DNA of 64,000 nt. Origin: Pseudomonas zanjanensis (lineage in GTDB: Bacteria > Pseudomonadota > Gammaproteobacteria > Pseudomonadales > Pseudomonadaceae). Both the position numbers and the translations under genes were made by a program. The stretch covers positions 806,001-870,000 of the forward strand of contig NZ_JABWRB020000002.1 of NCBI RefSeq assembly GCF_014268745.2, written 5' to 3'. This document shows positions 51,566 through 62,900 of the stretch, one piece after another. The number at the start of each line of letters is the position of its first letter. The first letter of the stretch is position 1. Under the pieces are notes generated by a model. That model searched no databases. It was not told where the DNA came from and was given only the letters and a program-made list of their open reading frames with translations.

Positions 51566-53347
51566 ATGCAGCCAGCCGCACCCTGCCGAACGCGTAAACC
51601 GAGCAGCCCTCGCCGTTGTGTTGACGCAACCCGTTCATCCGCACAGAACGCCAGGCGTCTCGCACTGCTGTTGATGGCGGCCTGGATGACGGGCGCGTGG
51701 AGCGCTGCACAGGCGGCTGGGCCTGAAGAAGAGCTGCTGCGCCAGCAGGAACGCGAACGAGTGTTGAGGGAACAGTTGGAGTCCCGGCCGGACGTGCGCT
51801 TGCAGGCGACACCCGTGGATGAAGGTGTCGAGCGCTTGCCCGCCAAGGAGAGTCCCTGCTTCGCCATCAATGACATTCGCCTGATCGGCGAAGCGTCGGA
51901 ACAATTCCAGTGGGCGTTGCGCGCCGCCAACCCCAAGGATGATCCGGCCATTGGCCGTTGCCTCGGTGGCGGCGGGATCAACCTGACGATGAAACGCATG
52001 CAGAATGCGATCATCGAGGCCGGCTACGTCACCACGCGCGTACTGGCCGAAGCCCAGGATCTGAACAGTGGGGTCCTGGTGTTGACCCTCGTGCCGGGGC
52101 GCATCCGTGAGATTCGTTTCGAAGAGGGCACCAGCTCCCGAGCCAATGCCTGGAACGCGATGCCGGCCAGTCCTGGCGATCTGCTCAACTTGCGCGACAT
52201 CGAGCAGGCGCTGGAGAACTTCAAGCGCGTGCCGACCGCCGAGGCCGACATCAAGATCGCGCCCGCCCGTGCCGCCGACGCCAAACCCGGTGAGAGCGAC
52301 GTGGTAATCGCCTGGAGCCAGCGGTTCCCCGCTCGGGTGAGCCTGTCGGTGGACAATTCGGGCAGCAAGACCACGGGTAAATACCAGGGCAACGTGTCGC
52401 TGTCCTTGGACAACCTGCTGTCGCTCAACGATTTGTTCTACGCCAGCGTCAACCATGACTTGGGCGGTGGCGAGTCCGGCCATCGCGGCTCCGATGGCAG
52501 CACGCTGCATTATTCGCTGCCGTTCGGTTATTGGCAGTTGGGGTTCACCAGCAGCGAATACAACTACGAACAGTCGGTCGCCGGCGCCAACCAGACCTAT
52601 CAGTACCGGGGCGAGAGTCGCAACAACGAGGTGCGCCTGTCACGCCTGCTGTACCGCGACGCCGTTCGCAAGACCACGGCCTGGGGCAGCCTGTGGACGC
52701 GCTCCTCTGAGAACTTCATCGACGACACCGAAGTCGGCAACCAGAAACGCCGCATGGCCGGTTGGCAGTTGGGGTTGGATCATCGGGAGTTCATTGGCGC
52801 TTCGATTCTTGACCTGGGCGTCGCCTATCGTCGCGGCACCGGTGCCCATGATGCGCTCAGGGCGCCTGAAGAAGACTTTGACGCCGGCACGTCGCGCTCG
52901 CAGATCATCACCGCCGATGCCCAATTGCAGGTGCCGTTCCAGGTTGGCGATCAGCGCCTGCGCTACATCGGCGGCTGGCGCGCGCAATGGAACCGCACGC
53001 CGCTGGTGCCTCAGGATCGTTTCTCCATCGGCGGGCGCTACAGCGTGCGCGGCTTCGATGGTGAAAACATTCTGTCCGCCGACCGTGGCTGGACCCTGCG
53101 CAACGAAATCGGCCTGTCCCTGGGGCAGACCGGCCAGGAACTCTACACCGGTATCGACTATGGCGAGGTCAGCGGCCAAGCCAGTGAGTTCCTGATCGGC
53201 CAGCGCCTGGCGGGGGCCGTGGTGGGTATACGCGGCGGTTACAAGAGCCTGTCCTATGACTGGTCGGTGGGTACGCCGTTGAAGAAGCCCGATGGTTTCG
53301 AGACAGCCAACGTGACCAGCGCGTTCACCGTCATCTGGTCATTCTGA
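51566..53347 (+). CDS. TpsB outer-membrane transporter (ShlB/FhaC/CdiB family)
   Basis: 593 residues. An extended N-region with a signal peptide ending near AAQAAG (about 50) is followed by a Glu/Arg-rich helix (about 55-75, the plug helix), two POTRA domains (about 90-245: CFAINDIRLIGE...; VPGRIREIRFEEG) and a 16-strand barrel that begins RVSLSVDNSGSKTTGKYQGNVSLSLDN. The conserved L6 tip VRGF is present in YSVRGFDGENILSADRG (about 494). The C-terminal residue is Phe (VIWSF). It exports the TpsA protein encoded two genes downstream. AAGGATG precedes the ATG. Confidence 0.95.
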   Translation: MQPAAPCRTRKPSSPRRCVDATRSSAQNARRLALLLMAAWMTGAWSAAQAAGPEEELLRQQERERVLREQLESRPDVRLQATPVDEGVERLPAKESPCFAINDIRLIGEASEQFQWALRAANPKDDPAIGRCLGGGGINLTMKRMQNAIIEAGYVTTRVLAEAQDLNSGVLVLTLVPGRIREIRFEEGTSSRANAWNAMPASPGDLLNLRDIEQALENFKRVPTAEADIKIAPARAADAKPGESDVVIAWSQRFPARVSLSVDNSGSKTTGKYQGNVSLSLDNLLSLNDLFYASVNHDLGGGESGHRGSDGSTLHYSLPFGYWQLGFTSSEYNYEQSVAGANQTYQYRGESRNNEVRLSRLLYRDAVRKTTAWGSLWTRSSENFIDDTEVGNQKRRMAGWQLGLDHREFIGASILDLGVAYRRGTGAHDALRAPEEDFDAGTSRSQIITADAQLQVPFQVGDQRLRYIGGWRAQWNRTPLVPQDRFSIGGRYSVRGFDGENILSADRGWTLRNEIGLSLGQTGQELYTGIDYGEVSGQASEFLIGQRLAGAVVGIRGGYKSLSYDWSVGTPLKKPDGFETANVTSAFTVIWSF

Positions 53348-53356
53348 GGTGATCCC

Positions 53357-53875
53357 ATGCAGTTCGAGACGCTAGACATTATCGCCCCCGGCCTGATCGA
53401 CGAGCCTTGGAGCGAAGCCGCGGTGTTCGGCTCCGCCACCTGGTTGTGGATGCACTCCAAGGCCCATCGCGATGCGCCGTTGCACACCTTGCCAACGCTG
53501 CTATTGCCGGCCCTCAAGCATCGCCAGTTCGTGCTCGGCTCGGAACACGGCAAGCCGGTGTTCTACCTGTCCTGGCTCAACCTCGACGAGGCGGCGGAGC
53601 AACGTTACCTGCGCCAGTCGCCACTGGCGCTGACCCAAGACGACTGGAACAGCGGCGAGCGCCTCTGGCTCAACGACTGGGTCGCTCCCTTTGGCCACAC
53701 GGCGGTATTGAGCCGCTTGTTGCAACGGCATCTTTTTATCGATCGCTGCGCCCGTGCCCTCTATCACCGAGGTGACGAGCGCGGCCTGCGGGTCAAGACA
53801 TTCCAAGGCATCGGGGTCATTCCCGAACAGGCCCAGGCCTGGTTTGCCGCCCACCCGCTGGCAATCGAAGCGTAA
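53357..53875 (+). CDS. HlyC/RtxC-type toxin-activating lysine acyltransferase
   Basis: 172 residues. It aligns with E. coli HlyC: WLWMHSKAHRDAPL places H37 at the catalytic HlyC H23 position; DDWNSGERLWLNDWVAPFGH matches the EDWTSGDRKWFIDWIAPFG block and places D107 at HlyC D92. HlyC enzymes transfer fatty acyl groups from acyl-ACP to lysines of RTX toxins in the cytoplasm. Here the gene lies nine bases after tpsB and 45 before the TpsA gene, so the TpsA protein is the likely substrate. HlyC-like genes in CDI/TPS loci have been noted (CdiC). Confidence 0.93.
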   Translation: MQFETLDIIAPGLIDEPWSEAAVFGSATWLWMHSKAHRDAPLHTLPTLLLPALKHRQFVLGSEHGKPVFYLSWLNLDEAAEQRYLRQSPLALTQDDWNSGERLWLNDWVAPFGHTAVLSRLLQRHLFIDRCARALYHRGDERGLRVKTFQGIGVIPEQAQAWFAAHPLAIEA

Positions 53876-53920
53876 CTCCAACCACTGCTCGTGCGGGCTG
53901 GCTCCGCAAATGGAATTGCT

Positions 53921-56900
53921 ATGAACAAGCATCTGTACCGAATCGTTTTCAACAAGGCTCGCGGACTGTTGATGGTAGTGGCCGAGAACGTTACCAGCCA
54001 AGTCAAGGCGCCGGGGACTCGTTCTGGCCCGGCGGCGGGCGCAGCGGCTTGCACGGCGACGCTCGGGGCGTTGCGCTTTGCCTTGATGACAGCGATTGGC
54101 CTGGTGTCCTTGAGCGTGGCGCCGACCTGGGCCGGCACCATCGTCGCCGACTCGGGCGCGCCGGCTGGCCAGCGACCGGTGATCATACAAAGCGCCAACG
54201 GCACGCCGCAGGTGAATATCCGCGCGCCTAGCGCTGGCGGTGTCTCGCGCAACACCTACAACCAGTTCGACGTCGATGGCCGCGGGGTAATCCTCAACAA
54301 TGGCGCGAGCAATAGCCAGACGAAACTGGGCGGTTGGATCGAAGGCAATCCGATGTTGGGCAATGGTAGCGCGCGGGTCATCCTCAACGAAGTCAATTCC
54401 AGTAATCCCAGCCAATTGCGCGGTTACGTCGAAGTCGCCGGCCAGCGCGCCGAAGTGGTGATCGCCAACCCGTCCGGTATCACCTGCAACGGTTGCGGCT
54501 TCATCAACGCCGATCGGGCCACCCTCAGCACCGGTCGGGCGCAGTTGGAGAACGGTCGCATCACCGGCTACACCGTGCAGGGCGGGACCATCAACATCGA
54601 AGGCAAAGGCCTGGACGCCCGCGAGGCCGACTATACGGATCTGATTGCCCGTTCGGTACAAGTCAACGCCGGGGTGTGGGCCAACGACTTGAAGGTTACG
54701 GCCGGACGTAATCAGGTCAATGCCGACAACACCCAGGCCACGCCGCTACCAGGCGCCGAGGGAGAAAAACCCACCGTTGCCATCGACGTGGCCAAGCTCG
54801 GCGGCATGTATGCCGGGAAGATCATGCTGGTGGGCACGGAGTCCGGCGTGGGTGTGCGCAACGCCGGGCAGATCGGCGCCATGGCGGGCGAGGTGGTCAT
54901 CAGCGCCGACGGCAAGTTGCAAAACCAGGGCGCCATCAGCAGCACAACGGCGACCCGGGTTGCTGCCACCAGCGTTGAAAACAGCGGCACGCTCTACGCC
55001 AAGGGCGACCTGAGGCTCGACAGCACCGGTGACATCGACAACAGCGGCACGGTTGCCAGCCAGACCAACACCACGCTGACCGCCAAGACCATCCGCAGCA
55101 CCACGGCCTCGAGCCTGGCGGCGGGCGTCGGCGCGGACGGCAAACTGGGCAGCAGCGGCAACCTCGCGCTACGGGCCGCCACCGTCAAGGCGCAGGGCCA
55201 GAATCTGGCTGGCGGCGATGTCAGCGTCGAGGCGGCTGACCTGGACCTGAGCGGCAGCCAGACCCTGGGCCGCAATGTGACCCTGACGGCCAGCACCGGC
55301 GATGCCAACCTCACTGGCAGTCGGGTCGATGCGACCCAAGTGCTGAATACCAAAGCGGCCAAGACCTTGCGCACCGATACGGCCAAGGTCACCGCAGGTA
55401 ACCTGCAAATGCGCGCGCGGGATATTTCCAATGTAGGCGGCGAGCTGGTGCAGACCGGCATGGCCGACACGTCGATCAAGGCCACCGCCACGTTCGACAA
55501 CAGCGACGGCCGGATTGCCTCCAATGCCACTAACCTGAAACTTGGCGCCGACCGGCTCGACAACAGCACGGGCAAGATCGAGCACGCCGGCAAAGGCACC
55601 CTGGACATCCAGGCCACCCAGTTGGCCGGCAGCAAAGGTACCTTGGCGAGTAATGGCACATTGAGCGTCAAGGCCCGCGAGGTGGTGGTCGATAATGGCC
55701 TGACCCAAGGCCAGCAGATCACGCTCGACACCACGACGTTGTCCAACCAGCGTGGACGTATTCTCCAGACCGGCGCGCAACCGTTGCAGGTCACTGCCCG
55801 TGAACGCTTCGACAATCAGGCCGGGCAAGTCAGCAGTCCTGGTGCAGTGGTGCTGAAGGTCGGCGCGCTGAACAACCAGGGCGGCAAAGTCCTCGCCACC
55901 GATGGCGGTGACTTGACCGTCACGGCCGACGAAAAGGTCAACAACGGCGGTGGCACGCTGGCCGCCAGTGGGACGACAAAGGTCAGCGGCAAGGCGCTGG
56001 ATAACGCCCAAGGCACCGTGAGTGCCGGCGGTGAGCTGCACGCGACGTTCGACCGCTTGGACAATATCGGCGGCACGCTCGCCGCCACCCAGCGCATGGA
56101 GATCATCGCCGGACAGTTGAACAACACCAACGGCGTGCTGGGGTCGGTGAAGTCCGGGTTGCAGGTCACCGTCTCGGCGGATGCGCTGAACAACAGCGGC
56201 GGACGCCTTGAAGCGCTGGGCGATATCACGCTGTCGGCCGAGGGCCTGAACAACCAGCGCGGGGTCATCAGTGGCCGAGCCTTGGACCTGGACAGCCGCG
56301 GCCTGCTGATGGACAACAGCCAAGGCACGTTGAATGCCGGTGCGACCCTCGACCTGCGCAGCGGTGAATTGCGCAACGCGGCGGGCCTGATCCAGGCTAA
56401 GGGCAAGCTGTTCATCGACACCGGCACCCAGGCGCTGAACAACCTTCAGTCCGGCACCACCCAAGGCATCAGCGGCCAGGACGCGGTGGAAATCCACAGT
56501 GCCCATTTCAACAACAGCGCCGGTTTCCTCGGTGCCAAGGGCGCGCTGGTGCTCAAGGCCACCGACGTTACCAACGGCAGCGGCGGCCAGATCATTGGCC
56601 AGAAGAGCGTACAGGTCGAAGGCGCCCGGGTGGATAACCGCGGCGGTCAATTGCAGGGCCTCGGCGATGTCCAGTTGGCGCTGGGGGATACGCTCAGCAA
56701 CCAGGGCGGACTGGTGCGCAGCGCGGGCACCTTGGGCGTGACTGCCGGCGTGCTCGACAACAGCGCCACCCAAGGTGCCAATCAGGGCCTTGAAGGCGGT
56801 GCCATGAGCCTGGTGTTCGACACCTTCGGCAACCAGGCCGGAGCCGTGCGCGCCGACCAAGGGTTGTCCATCGGCGTCAGCCAAGCGCTGGATAACCAGG

Positions 56901-59900
56901 GCGGCCTGATTTCCTCGGGGGCCGGCCTGACCATCACCGATCGCGATCCGGCGCAACGTCGCCAGGCGGTGCACAACCTCAATGGGACCTTGCTCGCCGG
57001 CAGCTTGTTGTCGCTCAACGCCGCCTATTACTCGGGCACCGGCCGAGCCCTGAGCCTGGGGGACCTGACGTTCAGCCTGCAAAATGGCCTGGACCTGAGC
57101 GGACAGATACAGGCCAATGGCAAGGTTGACCTGAGCACCGAAGGGGCTTTCAACAACAGCGGAAAACTGCTGGCGGGCAATCTCCTGCTGGTGCGCGCGC
57201 AAACCCTGGACAACGCCGCCAACGGCGAGATCAGCGCCGGCCAGGTTCGCCTGACCGTCAACGACAGCTTGACCAACCGTGGCCTGATCGACGGCCAGCA
57301 AGTGCGTGTGCAAGCGCTGTCGCTCAATAACCTGGGCACGGGACGTCTATACGGCGACCGATTGGCGATTGCCACTTCGGCTCTGAGCAACCGCGATGAG
57401 AATGGCGTCGCCGCGACCATCGCCGCCCGCGAGTCGCTGGACATTGGCACCGGCACCCTGGACAACCGCGAGCAGGCGATGATCTTCAGTGCCGGGGACC
57501 TCGCCATTGGCGGTGCGCTGAGCGCCACTGACAAGGCCCAGGACCGGGCCCAACTGCTGACCAACGCCAGCGCGACCATCGAGGCCCTCGGCAACCTGTC
57601 GCTCGATGTGCAAAGCGTGCGCAACACCAACGAACACTTCAGTACCCAACAGGTGGAAGTCAGCCGCACCGCCTTGCAGGAATTCCAGCTCAGCGGTTCG
57701 CCGAACCGTTACCAGGGCAACCAGATTTCCGTGGGCTACAACGAGGTCAATTACCTCAACACGCCTGAGGGGAGCAAAGATAGCTGGAACCGCTACGACT
57801 ACACTCGCGTGGTCCAGGAAACCCAGATCGCCACCTCGGCACCGGCGCAGATCCTCTCGGGCGGGACGATGCAGATCAATGCAGGGGATGTGCTCAACGA
57901 CAAGAGCCGCATCATTGCCGGTGGGTTGTTGCAGGCCAACATTACCAACCTGACCAACACCGAACTGACCGGCCAGCGCACCACCACCGACAGCGGCACG
58001 GCAACGAGCTTCTATCGCATCCAGCGCAAGGGTCGGGACCGTCAGGGAACAGCCGTCACGGCCTATACGCCTGCGCCGTTGATCCAGGACATCACCCTGC
58101 AACCGACCGTGTTCGCCCAGAACGCCGCCGGCAACGGCACCGGCACCCAGATCAGCGCCCGCGCCACACAGGGCGTCGGCGCACAGATCGCCGCCACGGG
58201 CACGGTCAGCGCTCCGATCGACAGGACCTTTCAAGTGGCGCCCATCGTTCAGGTCGCGGCCCAGACCACCCTCAACAGCAAGGGCGTGGCCGAGCAGATC
58301 CGCAGTGGCGGGCCCTCCCTGGCATTGCCGAACAACAGCCTGTTCAGCACCAACCCACAGAACACCAGCAGCTACCTGATCGAAACCGATCCGCGTTTTG
58401 CCAGCTACCGCACCTGGCTGTCATCGGACTACATGCTGCAGCGCCTGCAAGTCGACCCGGCACTGACGCAACAACGCCTGGGCGACGGCTTCTACGAACA
58501 GAAATTGATTCGTGAACAGATCGCGCAACTCACCGGCCGACGTTTCCTCGACGGCTACGCCAATGACGAAGCGCAATACCGCGCCCTGATCGACAACGCC
58601 GTGACCGTCGCCAGCCAATGGCAACTGGTGCCCGGCGTGGCCCTGACCTCCGCGCAGATGGCCCAGTTGACCAGTGACATCGTCTGGCTGGTGCAAAAGC
58701 AGGTCACCCTGGCCAACGGTGACACCCGCAACGTGTTGGTGCCGCAAGTGTACGTACGGGTCCAGGAGGGCGACCTCAACGGCTCCGGTGCCCTGATCGC
58801 CGGGCAGCAGTTGAACCTGAACATCGCCGGCGACCTGGTCAACAGTGGCAGCCTGGCCGGGCGCAGTGTCATGGCGATCACTGCGCAGAACATCGAAAAC
58901 CTCGGCGGGCGCATCCAGGCCGACAAGGTTTCGCTCACCGCGCGGGAAAACCTCAACAACCTCGGCGGCCTGATCGGTGCCGTGGACAGCCTGTCGCTCA
59001 AGGCCGGGCAGGACGTCAACGTCATCTCCAGCAGCCGGGACAGCAGCAGCGCCCAAGGCACCCGCACCAACCTGTCGCGGGTGGCCGGGCTGTTCGTCAG
59101 CGGCGCCCAAGGCACGATGGGCGTAAGTGCCGGCAACGACCTCAACCTCACCGGAGCCCAGGTGGTCAATGCCGGCAAGGGCGGCAGTACCTTGCTGGAG
59201 GCGGGCAAGAACATCAACCTGGCCACCGTCGGCGAAGCCCACGAGCAAGCGCTGGCCTGGAACAGCAGCAACTGGCGCAAGGATGCCAGCCAGACCGAAG
59301 TCGGCTCCCAGATCCAAGGGCAGGGCGACGTGCGCTTGAGCGCCGGCCAGGACCTCAACGCCCGCGCCGCCCAGGTCACCAGCGAGCAAGGCGCGGTGTT
59401 TGCCGAGGCCAAGCGCGACGTCAACCTGACCGCCGGCCAGAACTACCAGTTCGCCGATGAAGCCCACAAGGTCAAGGGCAGCAACGGGATGTTCTCCAGC
59501 AAGACCACCACCACCCGCGACACCATCAGCCAGACCTCGGTCGAAGGCTCCACCCTGAGCGGCGAGCAGACCTATGTGCAGGCCGGTCGCGACATCAACC
59601 TCAAGGGCAGCAACGTGGTGTCCACGACCCAGACGGTGCTGGTGGCGGACAACAACGTCAACATCGAGGCCGACACCGCCAGCAGCAGCGAACGCCATGA
59701 CAAGTCCGTGAAGAAAAGTGGCTTGTTCAGCGGCGGTGGCATCGCCGTGACCATGGGGACCCAGCAACAGAGCGTCAAGGACCTCACCACGGAGCACACG
59801 GCCGTGGCGAGCACGGTCGGCTCGACCACCGGTGATGTGCTGATCGAAGCGGGCAAGGGCTACCGCCAAGTGGGCAGCCAGGTATCGGCACCACAAGGCA

Positions 59901-62900
59901 ACATCGACGTCACGGCGCAGACCATCGACGTCGTCGAGGCGCGCAACACCCGCGAGCGCGAACGGGAAACCCTATTCAAGCAGACCGGGTTCACCCTTAC
60001 CGTGACCAACCCGGTGATCAGCGCGATCCAGACGTCCCAGCAAATGAAACGGGCATCGGAAAAAACCGACGACGGGCGCATGAAGGCCCTGGCCGCCGCC
60101 ACCGCCGTACTGGCGACCAACAATGCCGCTACCGCCGTGGCGATGGACCCGGGCGCGGTGGGTGGGATCAACATCAGCCTGTCGCTGGGCACCAAGAAGA
60201 ACGAAAGCACCACCACCTACACCAGCGACAGCGCGGCCGGCTCGACCATGACCGCTGGCAACGACGTTCGCCTGCGCGCCACGGGAGCTGGCGCCGCGAG
60301 CGACATCACCGTGCAAGGCAGCGATATCAAGGCCGGCCGCAACGCCAGCCTGCTGGCGGACAGTGACATCAACCTGCTCGCCGCGCGCAATATCGACAAA
60401 CAGGAAACCGACAGCAAAGGCAGCAGCGCCAGCATCGGCATCGGCTTTTCTCTCGGTGCTCGCAACGGTTTCACCCTGGATCTGGGGGCATCCGGCAGCC
60501 GTGGCCAGGCGGATGGCGATGGCCTCACCCACACCAATACCCATGTCCAGGCGGGCAACCAGTTGTTGCTGTCCTCGGGCGGTGACACCAACCTCAAAGG
60601 CGCGGTGGCCAGCGGCAAGCGAGTGTTGGCCGATGTTGGCGGCGACCTGAACATCGAAAGCCTGCAAGACACCAACACCTACGTGGTCGATGAGAAGAGC
60701 CTGGGCGTTGGCATCAGCCTGTGCATTCCGCCGTTCTGCTTAGGCATGAGTACGATCAGTGGTGCCAGCGGCAGCTTCGGTGCCACGGATATCGACTCCA
60801 ACTACGCCAGCGTGACCGAGCAATCGGGCATCAAGGCCGGGGACGACGGCTTTGACATTCGCGTGGGGGGCAACACCGATCTGGTCGGCGCTGTCATCGC
60901 CAGCAGCGACAAGGCCGTGCAGGACGGCAAGAATCGCCTGGTCACCGCCAGCCTCACCAGCCGCGACATCAAGAACAAGGCCGAGTACGACGCCAGCACC
61001 GTCAGCGTCGGTGGCGGCTATCGCGAGGTCGGCAAGGACCAGCAGGGCAACGCCACCAGCGGCGGCACGCAAACCCCGGGCACCGACCTGCCGAAAAACG
61101 ACAACGACTTCAGCGCCACCATGCCGATCGCCATCAGTGCCAGCGACGACGCCAGCAGCGTCACCCGCAGCGGCATCAGTGGCGGCACCATTGTCATCAG
61201 CAACGACGCCGAGCAACAGAAGCGCACCGGCAAGAACGGCGAGCAAACTATCGCCAGCCTCAACCGCGATGTTTCCAGCGATCGCGACACCACCAACACC
61301 CTCAAGCCGATCTTCGACGAAGACGAAATCCGTGCCGGTTTCGAGATTGTCGGGGCGTTCGCCAACGAAGCCAGCACCTTGCTCGCCAACAAGGCCAAGG
61401 AAGTCGACCTCAAGCGCAAACAGGCCAAGGAAGCTCAGGCAGCGGCCCTGGACCCCAACGCCAAACTCACCGACACCGAACGCCTGGCGCTGCTCGGCAG
61501 CGCTCAGCGGCTGAATGCCGAAGCCAGCGGCATCGCCGACAAGTGGGGCGCGGGCGGCACCTACCGGCAGATCACCACCGCCCTGGTCGGCGCGGCCAGC
61601 GGCAACATCAGCGGCGGCAACAGTGCCTTCGTCCAAGGGTTGGTGGTCAACTACCTGCAGCAGCAGGGCGCCGGCTACATCGGCGACCTGGTGGCGGACG
61701 GCAAACTCACCGAAGGCTCGCCACTGCACGCCGCCCTGCACGGCATCGTCGCCTGCGCGGGCGCCGCCGCCAGCAGCCAGAGTTGTGGCAGCGGTGCTGC
61801 AGGCGCGGCGGCGTCGAGCCTGCTCACTGGTCTGTTCTCCGAAGCCAGCCCCGATGAAAGCGAAGCCCAGCGTGAGGCCAAGCGCAACCTGATCGTCAGC
61901 ATTGTCACCGGGCTGGCCGCCACCAGCTCCTCGCTCGACCCGGCTACCGCCAACAGTGCGGCGGGCGCTGCGGTAGACAACAACTGGCTGGCGACTCAGC
62001 AGTGGGTTCAGGCGGAGAAGGAGTACAGCGCGGCTGACGGTCTCGGGGCCAAAGCGCAGGTGATCGCCAAGTGGGCGTACATCCACAAGAAACAAGACGT
62101 CCTGACCCGCTTCGGCGTGGGCAAAGGTTTGGCGCAGGCGGGTTGGAGCGATGTCGAAGGCTTGGCGCAATTCCTCCTCAATCCGGTTGAAGGGATCAAA
62201 GGTATCAAAGCCTTGATCGACGATCCCGAGGCGCGCCAAAGATTAGGCGATGAAATGGTCGGTGACGCCAAAGCCAAAATCGCACGTATCGAAGACGCCC
62301 TTGAACACGGCGGCGACGAACGTGCCGTGCAACTGGGCCAGGATATTGGCGAGCTGGTCTGGCAAGTCGGCACCATCGCCACGGGCGTGGGCACGGCGGC
62401 CAAGGGCGGCGTGGCGCTGGCGAAAACCGGGATCAAGGTGGGGGCCAAAGAGCTTGAAAAAATGGCCGATATGGCCAACATTGCCAAAGCTGAAGTGTCG
62501 GCCGGTAAGCCGATGAACTGGACCAGCGTGGAGGGGGCGTATAGCAAGAAGCTTGAGGGGGGGTATGGCCCTGGCACGACGACCGTTAATGGGAAGGTTG
62601 TCGAGAATGCGGGGGAGTATAGTGTTGGGGCAAAAGGGCCTGGAAGTAAGGCTGATGATCTATTGCCAAACCTCAATACCCGGGTACTGACCGAGACTGA
62701 GGCAAGAGCCTTGGGTGGTGAAAATAAAGGGCTGATTTATGTTGCTGAAGGCCCAAAAGGCAAGCCGGCGGCGCAGGATTTTCAGGCGGGTACCAATGGT
62801 GCGTTTACTGATTTAGCGACAGGTAAAGGAGCGGTGCCGGCTCTGCGCTATACCAACCCCAACGAAAAAGGTGTCAATTTTGTTAAGTTTGACGGAATAG

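Noticed and set aside
55169..62239. Several long minus-strand open frames inside the CdiA-like gene
   Set aside because: They arise from the repeated GC-rich codons of the haemagglutinin repeats; none has a credible start or domain.
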